The notes under the pieces were generated by a model. It was not told the origin of the DNA. It was given only the letters and a program-made list of their open reading frames with translations, and did no database searches. This document shows positions 1 through 5,766 of a stretch of DNA of 12,495 bases, in pieces. Numbering within the stretch: the stretch's first letter is position 1; each line of letters starts with the position of its first letter. Position numbers and translations under genes: made by a program. The DNA is taken from contig JALVTX010000029.1 in the NCBI GenBank assembly GCA_027035825.1, positions 1 through 12,495 of the forward strand, written 5' to 3'. Source of the stretch: Mariprofundaceae bacterium. Its GTDB lineage: Bacteria; Pseudomonadota; Zetaproteobacteria; Mariprofundales; Mariprofundaceae.

Positions 1-1
1 G

Positions 2-703
2 GATTTCACCATCACCGGCATCGCCAAGGGCAGCGGCATGATCCACCCGAACATGGCGACGATGCTGGCCTTCGTCGCCACCGACGCGCCGCTGACGCAC
101 GCGCAGTTGCAGCCGATGCTCAGGCGCGTGGCCGACCGCTCGTTCAACTCGATCAGCGTGGACGGCGACACCTCGACCAACGACACGCTCTACCTGCTGG
201 CGGGCGGCATCGGCCAGGGGCGCGCGCCGCTGGCGGAAAGAGAAGTCCGCGCCTTCGAGGATGCGCTGCTTGCCGTCTGCCAGCAGCTTGCCCGGCTCAT
301 CGTGCGCGACGGCGAGGGCGTGTCCAAGTTCGTCACCATCCGCGTCACGGGCGCCCGCAGCGAGGCGGAGGCCCGGCAAATCGGCCGCGCCATCGCGGTT
401 TCCCCGCTGGTCAAGACGGCCTTCGCCGGCTCCGACGCCAACTGGGGGCGGATTCTCTGCGCCATTGGCAATGCCGGCGTGGAAATCGACCGTGGCCGGG
501 TGAGCCTCGCCGCCGATGACGTGGCCATCGTCGAAAACGGCCAGCTACGTGAGGACTACCGCGACGCCGACGGCATGGCCGTGTTCGCCCGGCCCGAATT
601 CACGCTGCACGTGGGCCTGGGTTTGGGCAGTGCCTCGGCCACAGTCTGGACCGGCGACCTCACCCATGACTACATCACCATCAACGCCGAGTATCGAACC
701 TAA
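2..703 (+). CDS. argJ: ArgJ, bifunctional ornithine acetyltransferase / N-acetylglutamate synthase (5' partial)
   Basis: ArgJ moves acetyl groups from N-acetylornithine to glutamate in the cyclic arginine pathway and, in bifunctional forms, also makes N-acetylglutamate from acetyl-CoA. The reading frame is open from the window edge, so the N-terminal part lies outside; 233 residues are visible. The family's self-cleavage signature KGSGMIHPNMATML is present. Known ArgJ proteins cut themselves between the Ala and the Thr of ATML, and that Thr becomes the catalytic nucleophile; here the junction is between bases 58 and 59. What is visible is therefore the last few residues of the alpha chain and essentially the whole beta chain. 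The C-terminus THDYITINAEYRT is typical and the TAA stop is at 701-703. Nothing looks broken. In betaproteobacteria as I remember them, argJ lies close to a mutT-type gene; here about 2.9 kb of accessory DNA separates the two. Confidence 0.96.
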   Translation, partial: DFTITGIAKGSGMIHPNMATMLAFVATDAPLTHAQLQPMLRRVADRSFNSISVDGDTSTNDTLYLLAGGIGQGRAPLAEREVRAFEDALLAVCQQLARLIVRDGEGVSKFVTIRVTGARSEAEARQIGRAIAVSPLVKTAFAGSDANWGRILCAIGNAGVEIDRGRVSLAADDVAIVENGQLREDYRDADGMAVFARPEFTLHVGLGLGSASATVWTGDLTHDYITINAEYRT

Positions 704-710
704 GAGAAAA

Positions 711-740
711 CTTCTTCTTATGCGTAGCATGAGGCGGAAG
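711..740 (+). terminator. possible hairpin after argJ, no clear U-tract
   Basis: Just after the argJ stop, cttcttcttatgc (711-723) and gcatgaggcggaag (727-740) can pair around a GTA loop. The stem is about 12 pairs in RNA with several G-U pairs and one mismatch. No run of T follows, so intrinsic termination is doubtful. The G-U pairs become A-C mismatches on the other strand, so the fold fits the argJ transcript better than the convergent cassette transcript. Confidence 0.25.
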
Positions 741-760
741 ATTGGAAACAGCATGAAAAA

Positions 761-1174
761 TTAAGGAGCTTCCCTCCCGCCATCCTCTGGAAATTTTGCT
801 CTCCCTGCGGCCTTCGCGATTTCAAGGGCCAATATTTTTTGTTGGGATTTCTCAGAAGGCCAATTGCTTACATTGGCATGATTGGGATTGTCAGGGATTG
901 GATCGCCCACCACCTTCAGTCGGTGTTGGGTAAAGCCCATAGAAACAACGTCAGCGCGCCCAAACAATGGTTTCCCCCTCTGGTCAGCGACACGTTGCCC
1001 TATTTTCCAAATTTGTGATTCATTGAGTCCAAGATGACGGGTCACAGAAAGATCGACATGCGGATGCGGCATAAATGCCTCCGGCCTTACCGAATCATCT
1101 CTTCGAATATGCCTCCGGTACAGAATATAGCGGGCAAGTCGCTCATCATCCTGGACATCAAGCGGCAATTCCAT
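761..1174 (-). CDS. hypothetical protein, third gene of the TIGR04255 cassette
   Basis: This encodes 137 residues, soluble, with no signal peptide or membrane segment. I know no assigned function and no domain name. The N-terminal half carries a block that looks strongly conserved, RYILYRRHIRRDDSVRPEAF, followed by a PHPHVDLSVTRHLGL stretch. The middle has a GRADVVSMGF-like segment, and near the C-terminus there is NPNHANVSNWP followed by a Lys-rich helix. From memory, proteins with PHP.DLSVTRHLGL recur as uncharacterised small proteins beside TIGR04255 genes; this was not searched. It starts 6 bases after the stop of the 165-residue gene upstream, so it is almost surely co-transcribed and perhaps reinitiated; its own ribosome site is weak (GGGATGA). 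The several His, Asp and Arg residues in the conserved block could form an active or binding site, but that is conjecture. It converges on argJ across a 57-base gap. Base composition is much less GC-rich than argJ. Confidence 0.75.
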   Translation of the reverse strand: MELPLDVQDDERLARYILYRRHIRRDDSVRPEAFMPHPHVDLSVTRHLGLNESQIWKIGQRVADQRGKPLFGRADVVSMGFTQHRLKVVGDPIPDNPNHANVSNWPSEKSQQKILALEIAKAAGRAKFPEDGGREAP

Positions 1175-1180
1175 TTCGGA

Positions 1181-1678
1181 TCATCCCAAGATTTTGATGA
1201 CCAGCTCTAACACCGACTCCGGAATGGAACCAGAGAAAGGCTCACTTCCATATTGTTTGCTGGATCCAAATAGCGACGCATAATGGAGTAGGCCTTCCGG
1301 GCTTATGCTTATGGAAAGGATTCTATTCGGCGACCGGCACCACTCCAACGTCACATGCCCATCCGGGTCAGCACCAATTGATGGCGCTTGAAGCCCCAGC
1401 GGTAACGCTCCAAGAAACTGCCGAGCATATTCAACACTTAATGGATGGACAGGAAGGGCATCGTAGCCATCCCATCCAGATATCAAGCATTCTTCTTCAA
1501 TCTCAGCGAGCTCCGCATATGCCCCGGATAATCCTGGATTAAGACTGACTGACTGTTTCAGATGCCCCAAACCATCCCGAAGCTTTTCTTCAATACTTCG
1601 GGCCAAATTACTCGCACCAAGTGTGGGACGCACGTCAAATATAGCTGGCGGATTTTCTGATAGAGCAGCAACAGACAT
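1181..1678 (-). CDS. hypothetical protein, second gene of the TIGR04255 cassette
   Basis: This encodes 165 residues with no signal peptide or clear membrane segment. Function is unknown and I can name no domain. A probable helical region (residues about 25-65, with AELAEIEEECL at its end) leads to SGWDGYDALPV. From memory, related GWDGY.A.P proteins are common as uncharacterised partners of TIGR04255 genes. The second half, with GHVTLEWCRSPNRILSISIS, reads like alternating beta strands, followed by LLHYASLFG and IPESVLELV. The ATG shares one base with the TAA stop of the TIGR04255 gene (TAATG). A good ribosome site, GAGGAG, lies about 8 bases upstream inside that gene's last codons. This arrangement implies translational coupling and a fixed ratio of the two products, which often means they form a complex. 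Codon and base use match its two partners and differ from the GC-rich flanks. Confidence 0.78.
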   Translation of the reverse strand: MSVAALSENPPAIFDVRPTLGASNLARSIEEKLRDGLGHLKQSVSLNPGLSGAYAELAEIEEECLISGWDGYDALPVHPLSVEYARQFLGALPLGLQAPSIGADPDGHVTLEWCRSPNRILSISISPEGLLHYASLFGSSKQYGSEPFSGSIPESVLELVIKILG

Positions 1679-2445
1679 TATTGCATCTCCTCTATTGCCT
1701 TTTCAGTAATACTGCTGAAAAAGAATTTGTTTTTAAGCCAACGCATTTCCCGGAGATTCTGAGATCGTTCCACCCGATCCACTTCAACAGGTTGGGTTGT
1801 AAACACGTCAATGTCCAGAATCAGCCATGTCCCCTCAGCCTCTTGGACAGTTTTGATCACATTAACCCCATAAGGATATCCGGGAACCTGAAATGAGTCC
1901 TGATGCAGAAAAGATACAAAGGGATAGTCAATGCCTTCAGGGGCTCGAGGAGCAACAGTTAAATAGTCTTCCAACTCAAATGACTGCCCTTGTGGTGCAC
2001 GAATGCGATTGATGAAACGAAGCCCCAAGCGTTCCACCTGTTCAGGTTGGGCAATGGAACGGTGGATTCGCCACAGCCGCATAGCCTCTGCATAGAACGA
2101 ATCCCAATTTTCATATGGTTGAAGCCTGCTGAAAACAAAACTGTCCCTATAGAATTGCACGACCTGCAACTTATCCTCAGTTTCACAGCGCAGCCCTCTC
2201 CAACCAAGATCATGAACTGTCTGTTCCGGCAGATGTCCTGCTTCCACTTTTAATTCATGGCGAACCACTTTTAATGGTTGAACGTTTGGATAATCTGGCA
2301 CTGCCTCTGTAATTACCTTGGCAACACCTTCTTCCTCCCAAGATGTGCTGGCCTGAGCACGCACCTCAATAACCGCTTCCGCAATTGGAGCACGAGTTAG
2401 ATGAGGAAACCGTTCATCCAAATTCAAGCTAGTTTCTGTTTTCAT
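1678..2445 (-). CDS. TIGR04255 family protein, first gene of the cassette
   Basis: This encodes 255 residues. It shows the pattern I associate with the sporadically distributed TIGR04255 family: an N-terminal API.EAVIEVR segment (residues 19-29), SRLQPY (106-111), the hallmark RLGLRFINRI (139-148), a hydrophobic LDIDVF strand (210-215) and a C-terminal LREMRWLKN followed by FFFSSIT (231-246). The biochemical role of the family is unknown to me, and no catalytic signature is evident. There is no signal peptide, so it should be cytoplasmic. I chose the ATG at 2445, because homologues begin shortly before API.EAVIEVR and the extension up to 2523 (MVRNIVRVLGFG) looks like translated leader. The ribosome site is weak. 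It leads a coupled three-gene operon. The region is visibly poorer in GC than argJ, ilvE or the ars genes (20 of 60 bases are G or C at 1681-1740), which suggests transfer from another genome. Confidence 0.82.
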   Translation of the reverse strand: MKTETSLNLDERFPHLTRAPIAEAVIEVRAQASTSWEEEGVAKVITEAVPDYPNVQPLKVVRHELKVEAGHLPEQTVHDLGWRGLRCETEDKLQVVQFYRDSFVFSRLQPYENWDSFYAEAMRLWRIHRSIAQPEQVERLGLRFINRIRAPQGQSFELEDYLTVAPRAPEGIDYPFVSFLHQDSFQVPGYPYGVNVIKTVQEAEGTWLILDIDVFTTQPVEVDRVERSQNLREMRWLKNKFFFSSITEKAIEEMQ

Positions 2446-2558
2446 CTGTGCGCTATCCAGAAAAGAAGGTCGATAACAATGACAGAACCCAAACCCAAGA
2501 ACGCGGACTATATTTCGCACCATTCACCTTGCCAAGCTGCACCTCGCCCTAAGTCAAG
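2446..2558 (-). other. spacer between the HigA-like gene and the TIGR04255 cassette
   Basis: This 113-base gap must hold the cassette promoter unless the cassette is read from the toxin-antitoxin operon. On the minus strand TTGGGT followed after 17 bases by TATCGA is a poor sigma70 match. I see no convincing hairpin with a T-run to end the upstream operon. The shift from GC-rich to GC-poor sequence falls within this gap. Confidence 0.3.
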
Positions 2559-2855
2559 TCAACACCGCCTTGCCGCCAGCGGCCTGACCTCGTCCAGCTT
2601 GCTGCCCAGGACCTCCGCCGCCCGTTCCATATCGTAGCGGGTTTGCAGGTTCATCCAGAAGCCCGGTTCCAAACCGAAAAAGCGCCCCAGCCGCAGCGCA
2701 GTGTCCGCCGTGATGGCGCGCTCGTGCACGATCTCGTTGATCCGGTGCGGCGGCACGTGAATCTCCTTCGCCAACCGATACTGGCTGATGCCAAGCTCCG
2801 CCAGGAACTCGGTCAGATGCTCACCGGGATGAATGGGTTCCATGCGATGACTCAT
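2559..2855 (-). CDS. higA: HigA-family antitoxin-like helix-turn-helix protein
   Basis: This encodes 98 residues with the HigA/VapI-type XRE fold. It has the family signature HPGEHLTEFLAELGISQYRL near the N-terminus (residues 9-28), VPPHRINEIV (35-43) where the recognition helix lies, ITADTALRLGRFFG (48-61) and FWMNLQTRYD (67-75). Known HigA proteins bind their own operator and neutralise the RNase HigB. The ATG at 2855 overlaps the stop of the PIN gene (ATGA, 2855 to 2852) and has AGGGG just upstream; starting further upstream would only lengthen the overlap. No HigB-like gene (about 90-110 residues, normally just before higA) lies in the window; its place is taken by a PIN-domain gene. It may therefore be a second regulator or antitoxin of the Phd/PIN pair, or an orphan left after loss of higB. 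It looks intact and has the same GC-rich composition as the core genes. Confidence 0.88.
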   Translation of the reverse strand: MSHRMEPIHPGEHLTEFLAELGISQYRLAKEIHVPPHRINEIVHERAITADTALRLGRFFGLEPGFWMNLQTRYDMERAAEVLGSKLDEVRPLAARRC

Positions 2856-3277
2856 GGCTTCCCCTGATGATACAACGCAACGCCGCATGCCGTGGCAGCC
2901 CTCTGCAAATCCGAGTCCAGCGTGGCAAGTCCCGCCTGCTTGCGCTCGGCCAATTCAAGATACGCAGCGTCATAGGCGGAGAGATCATACATGCTCGCGA
3001 GACGGTAAACGCGTTCCAGCAGGCCACTCTCGTGGGCCGTATCCGTGTGCAGAGGCAATGCGCCATAGAGGGAAAGCAGCGCCGCTGCATCGGCATCGGT
3101 GATGCGTCCGCGCCGCCGGGCCGAAACAACCACGTTGCCAATCTCATGCCACCAGAGCGAGGGCGCCCACACCTCACATTCCGGCATCTCCTTCAGAAAC
3201 GCCTCCGCCAGCCCGGACAGCTCGTCCGGCAACCCCAGCGCGGCGGCAATCGAGCAGTCCATCACCCAGCGTTTCAC
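2852..3277 (-). CDS. vapC: PIN-domain (VapC-like) RNase toxin
   Basis: This encodes 141 residues, the usual size of VapC toxins, which are Mg-dependent RNases that cut tRNA or rRNA. The four acidic residues that coordinate metal in PIN domains appear in order: D7 in VMDCS, E45 in WWHEIGN, D103 in LSAYDAAYLELA and D121 in LATLDSDLQ. The SAYDAAYLELA block is highly typical. The start is GTG at 3277, sharing GTGA with the stop of the Phd/YefM gene, so the antitoxin is made first and translation is coupled. The coding sequence ends inside the start of the HigA-like gene. The active-site residues all look present, so the toxin should be active. The cognate antitoxin is most simply the Phd/YefM protein immediately upstream. 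It is cytoplasmic, with no transmembrane segment. Confidence 0.92.
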   Translation of the reverse strand: MKRWVMDCSIAAALGLPDELSGLAEAFLKEMPECEVWAPSLWWHEIGNVVVSARRRGRITDADAAALLSLYGALPLHTDTAHESGLLERVYRLASMYDLSAYDAAYLELAERKQAGLATLDSDLQRAATACGVALYHQGKP

Positions 3278-3528
3278 CGTTTGCGCCCTTCATCAATCAG
3301 TTCGCGGATGCCGCCCGTGCCCTTGACTCGCATCCGCACGGCGTGAAAACCCTCCAGCAGTTCCCGCACGGATTCGGCTGCGGGAGGCTCAACAGGCGTC
3401 AGCCGGGCCACGGGCCGACCGCGACGGGTGATGGTATAGCTGTTGCCCTTTTCGACATCCCGAATCAGGGACGACAGATGGGTTTTGGCGTCAAAGGCGC
3501 TGACCGCCTTTCGATCGTACCGGGTCAT
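3274..3528 (-). CDS. Phd/YefM-family antitoxin
   Basis: This encodes 84 residues. The N-terminal half matches the Phd/YefM DNA-binding fold: SAFDAKTHLSSLIRDVEKG, then YTITRRGRPVARLTPV, the strand-turn-strand with the characteristic RGRPVARL. The C-terminal part is charged (VRELLEGF, then IRELIDEGRKR) and resembles the toxin-wrapping tail found in antitoxins paired with PIN toxins. In this family the N-terminal dimer represses its own operon and the tail blocks the toxin active site. I chose the ATG at 3528, preceded by GGAG at a suitable distance; the open frame extends to 3594 but that part covers the promoter. The TGA stop overlaps the GTG start of the PIN gene. The -35/-10 pair upstream and direct repeats between promoter and start fit autoregulation. 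Confidence 0.92.
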   Translation of the reverse strand: MTRYDRKAVSAFDAKTHLSSLIRDVEKGNSYTITRRGRPVARLTPVEPPAAESVRELLEGFHAVRMRVKGTGGIRELIDEGRKR

Positions 3529-3539
3529 GGTGACTCCAA

Positions 3540-3558
3540 CTGGTTTGTTGTCTGGTTT
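3540..3558 (-). repeat. direct repeat, possible antitoxin operator
   Basis: CTGGTTT occurs twice on the plus strand (3540-3546 and 3552-3558) with a 12-base period, placed between the predicted -10 box and the antitoxin start codon. A repeated half-site just downstream of the promoter is where an autorepressing Phd or HigA protein could bind. The match is short and may be chance. Confidence 0.35.
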
Positions 3559-3559
3559 A

Positions 3560-3588
3560 ATAATGATGAATACCGAGCTTCCTGTCAA
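3560..3588 (-). promoter_or_regulatory. sigma70-type promoter of the toxin-antitoxin operon
   Basis: On the minus strand a perfect TTGACA (3583-3588) is followed after 17 bases by CATTAT (3560-3565), four of six matches to TATAAT. It lies about 30 bases upstream of the antitoxin start, as expected. It is the best promoter match seen near these genes. Confidence 0.6.
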
Positions 3589-3644
3589 ACCCATCAGCAG
3601 AAATCTTGATTGTGATGCCTGCCGTCTGGCCCCATGATTGCCGC

Positions 3645-4022
3645 ATGCAGGAACAGATCATCGCGCTGGTCGCGGCGTTCAACGAAGCCGGGGAGATGCT
3701 ACTGCTGAAGCGGCCGGAAGATGTGCATTGCGGTGGGCTGTGGTCATTCCCCGGCGGCAAGGTGGAGCCGGGGGAAGCGCCGCTCGATGCCGCCCGGCGC
3801 GAGCTGGCCGAGGAAACGGGGCTGGCGGGCACGGGCTGGCGCAGCCTGGGCGAGTGCGGACACGCCTACCCGGATCGGAGGCTTCATTTCCACCTCTTCG
3901 CCTGCCGCGTGGACGGCGCGCCGGCGCAAGCCGAATCCCCGTGGCGCTGGGCCAGCCTGCGACGGGCGCGGACGCTGCCGATGCCGGAAGCCAACCGCGC
4001 CATCCTCGAACTCCTGCGTTAA
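3645..4022 (+). CDS. mutT: MutT-like Nudix hydrolase (probable 8-oxo-dGTP diphosphatase)
   Basis: This encodes 125 residues from the ATG at 3645. The Nudix box is complete: GGKVEPGEAPLDAARRELAE continuing into ETGL, matching the Gx5Ex7REUxEExGU pattern whose glutamates bind metal. The rest also follows MutT: LLLKRPEDVHCGGLWSFPGG before the box, YPDRRLHFHLF after it, and a C-terminal LPMPEANRAILELL like the PANEP..A.L end of E. coli MutT. Known MutT proteins remove 8-oxo-dGTP from the nucleotide pool and so prevent A:T to C:G mutations. The start is uncertain: no clear ribosome site precedes 3645, and in-frame starts also exist at 3615 (ATG) and 3606 (TTG); 3645 gives the usual family length. 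It is divergent from the toxin-antitoxin operon and ends at a strong terminator. A Nudix enzyme with another substrate cannot be excluded. Confidence 0.9.
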   Translation: MQEQIIALVAAFNEAGEMLLLKRPEDVHCGGLWSFPGGKVEPGEAPLDAARRELAEETGLAGTGWRSLGECGHAYPDRRLHFHLFACRVDGAPAQAESPWRWASLRRARTLPMPEANRAILELLR

Positions 4023-4033
4023 CCAACAACAAA

Positions 4034-4055
4034 CGGGCTGGCCAAGGCCAGCCCG
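4034..4055. terminator. bidirectional intrinsic terminator between mutT and the DUF992 gene
   Basis: CGGGCTGGCC (4034-4043) and GGCCAGCCCG (4046-4055) are perfect inverted repeats around AA, giving a very stable hairpin. On the minus strand it is followed by TTTGTTGTTGGTT, a fair U-tract; on the plus strand by CTTTCATT. It lies between two convergent genes, where a shared terminator is expected. Confidence 0.88.
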
Positions 4056-4070
4056 CTTTCATTCCGACCT

Positions 4071-4592
4071 TCAGGCTCCGTCGGCTGCCCTGTCCGGCTC
4101 CAGGTACAGGTAGGTGATGCCGCCGCTGACGCCAATGCCCTTGCTGCCCGACAGCACGATGGGCTCCAGGGACACGCTGTTGTTGCTGCCGCCGATGAGC
4201 ACGTGCGCGCCCACGCCCACGCCCACGGTGGCCGTGCCGCCGGCGCCGCCATACTTGCCGGCCAGCTTGTAGGTCCCCTTCTTGAAATCGGCGGCCAGCA
4301 CCACGAAGGCCAGCTTCTCGTCGCGCTTGACGTGCAGGTCAATGCCCAGCCCCACGCCGGTCTCGCCCTTGTAGTGCTCGGTCTCGCCCGCCGTGGACTT
4401 GAACACGCACTTGACGTTCACGGTGGAGTGGATAAGCAGGTTGACCGTGGTGTTGGGGATCGTGGTGCACGTCAGCGTGCCGATCTTGCCGCCCGAGGTC
4501 GTCGTCGCCGGCGCGGCCTGCGCCGCCAGCGGCAGCGCCAGCATCGTCAACGCCAGCGCAAAGGGATGAATGAGCTGCTTGATTGCGTTCAT
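4071..4592 (-). CDS. DUF992 family secreted protein
   Basis: This encodes 173 residues. A signal peptide is clear: a short basic N-terminus, a hydrophobic core FALALTMLALPLAAQA, then a likely AQA cleavage, so the mature protein is periplasmic or outside the cell. The mature part follows DUF992 as I know it: an initial GTLTC (here KIGTLTCTT), a second cysteine in VKCVF, then GETEHYKGETGVGLGIDL, a Gly-rich run ending AGKYGGAGGTATVGVGVGAH with VLIGGSNNSVSLEP, and a C-terminal GVSGGITYLYLEP. The two cysteines could form a disulfide. The function of DUF992 proteins is unknown to me. The start at 4592 is well supported by AAGGAGG six bases upstream; the longer frame to 4640 would bury this site. 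It ends convergently with mutT at a shared terminator and has its own possible promoter. Confidence 0.88.
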   Translation of the reverse strand: MNAIKQLIHPFALALTMLALPLAAQAAPATTTSGGKIGTLTCTTIPNTTVNLLIHSTVNVKCVFKSTAGETEHYKGETGVGLGIDLHVKRDEKLAFVVLAADFKKGTYKLAGKYGGAGGTATVGVGVGAHVLIGGSNNSVSLEPIVLSGSKGIGVSGGITYLYLEPDRAADGA

Positions 4593-4649
4593 GTCGAACC
4601 TCCTTGGAACCCCGGAACCGTCCCGCGTCCCGGTTGGCATCCATCTATG

Positions 4650-4678
4650 TTATTGGACGAAAACCATCCCGTTGTAAA
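4650..4678 (-). promoter_or_regulatory. possible promoter of the DUF992 gene
   Basis: On the minus strand TTTACA (4673-4678, five of six to TTGACA) is followed after 17 to 18 bases by CAATAA/AATAAC (from 4649-4655). It lies about 60 bases upstream of the DUF992 start in a short AT-richer patch of the 153-base gap before ilvE. The -10 match is only moderate. Confidence 0.35.
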
Positions 4679-4745
4679 GGGCGTCCGTTGAAGAGGTCGC
4701 GCGGCGAGCGCGAAGCTTACGCCGGCTGCCCGGGTCGGGGCGATC

Positions 4746-5675
4746 TCACACCGGCGTCAGCCAGTCCCGGTGCGCGGGGCTGCGGCCGTGAACGACGTCG
4801 AAATACATGCGCTGCAAGGTCTCGGTCACCGGCCCGCGCGCGCCGCTGCCGATGGCGCGGCCGTCCACCTCGCGGATCGGCGTCACCTCCGCCGCCGTGC
4901 CGGTGAAGAACGCCTCGTCGGCCACGTAGACCTCGTCGCGGGTGATGCGCTTGACCACGACGCGGTAGCCCGCCTCCTCGGCCAGTTGCATCACCGTGGC
5001 GCGGGTGATGCCGTCCAGGGCGCTGGTCAGATCGGGCGTGTAGATCACGCCGTCGCGCACGATGAAGATGTTCTCGCCGCTGCCCTCGGCCACGAAGCCC
5101 TCGACATCCAGCAGCAGCGCCTCGTCGTAGCCGTCCCGCTGGGCCTCGGCCAGCGCCAGCATCGAGTTGATGTAATGGCCGTTGGCCTTGGCCTTGCACA
5201 TCGTGATGTTCACGTGGTGGCGGGTGTAGGACGAGGTCTTGATGCGGATGCCGTGGTTGATGCCGTCATCGCCCAGGTAGGCGCCCCACTCCCAGGCCGC
5301 GACGATGACATGCACCTTCAGGTTGTCGGCGCGCAGGCCCATGCCCTCCGAGCCGTAGAAGGCCATCGGCCGGATGTAGGCCGAGGAAAGGCCGTTCTCG
5401 CGCACGGCGGCGCGCTGCGCCTCGTTCAGCTCCTCCTTCGAGAACGGCATCGGCATGGCCATGATGTGCGCCGAGCGGAACAGGCGGTCGGTGTGCGCGT
5501 CCAGCCGGAAGATGGCCGTGCCGCCCTCGGCGTCGTAGGCGCGCACGCCCTCGAACACGCCCATGCCGTAGTGCAGCGTGTGCGTGAGCACATGCACGCG
5601 CGCATCGCGCCAGGGAACCATCTCCCCGTCGAACCAGATCAGTCCGTCACGGTCGGCGAAATTCGGCGTGCTCAT
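4746..5675 (-). CDS. ilvE: branched-chain amino acid aminotransferase
   Basis: This encodes 309 residues, normal for bacterial IlvE, a PLP enzyme of fold type IV that transfers the amino group between glutamate and the keto acids of leucine, isoleucine and valine. Visible landmarks: LHYGMGVFEGVRAY (35-48) near the N-terminus, RLFRSAH, AYIRP at the substrate site, the catalytic lysine K163 within CKAKANGHYINS, EALLLDVEGFVAEGSGENIF (185-204) that cradles the cofactor phosphate, and DGITRATV. The C-terminal FFTGTAAEVTPI block is also standard. The ATG at 5675 has AAGGAG upstream at good spacing. It lies 91 bases downstream of the pentahaem cytochrome gene on the same strand, with a hairpin between, so it is probably a separate unit. 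Nothing looks unusual. Confidence 0.97.
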   Translation of the reverse strand: MSTPNFADRDGLIWFDGEMVPWRDARVHVLTHTLHYGMGVFEGVRAYDAEGGTAIFRLDAHTDRLFRSAHIMAMPMPFSKEELNEAQRAAVRENGLSSAYIRPMAFYGSEGMGLRADNLKVHVIVAAWEWGAYLGDDGINHGIRIKTSSYTRHHVNITMCKAKANGHYINSMLALAEAQRDGYDEALLLDVEGFVAEGSGENIFIVRDGVIYTPDLTSALDGITRATVMQLAEEAGYRVVVKRITRDEVYVADEAFFTGTAAEVTPIREVDGRAIGSGARGPVTETLQRMYFDVVHGRSPAHRDWLTPV

Positions 5676-5702
5676 GTCGGCTCCTTGAACGCTTCGGGAA
5701 AT

Positions 5703-5744
5703 CCTGCCCCGCCCGCGGGCGGAGGATGGCGATACTGCGGCAGG
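5703..5744 (-). terminator. possible terminator after the pentahaem cytochrome gene
   Basis: In the gap between the cytochrome stop and ilvE, CCTGCC (5703-5708) pairs with GGCAGG (5739-5744) and encloses a strong inner palindrome, CCGCCCGCGGGCGG (5709-5722). Read on the minus strand the structure ends in GGCAGG followed by ATTTCCC, a short T-run. The hairpins are stable but the U-tract is poor. Confidence 0.4.
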
Positions 5745-5766
5745 ACGGCCCGCGCGACAAGGGCGC

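Noticed and set aside
2446..2523. N-terminal extension of the TIGR04255 protein
   Set aside because: The extra 26 residues fall in the intergenic leader and do not resemble the family's start; the ATG at 2445 is preferred.
1681..2637. Short plus-strand frames within the TIGR04255 gene and its leader
   Set aside because: They are antisense to a recognised family, have no good ribosome sites and show no familiar motif.
2559..3277. A classical higBA pair
   Set aside because: The gene before the HigA-like gene is a PIN domain with D, E, D, D residues, not a HigB/RelE-type RNase.
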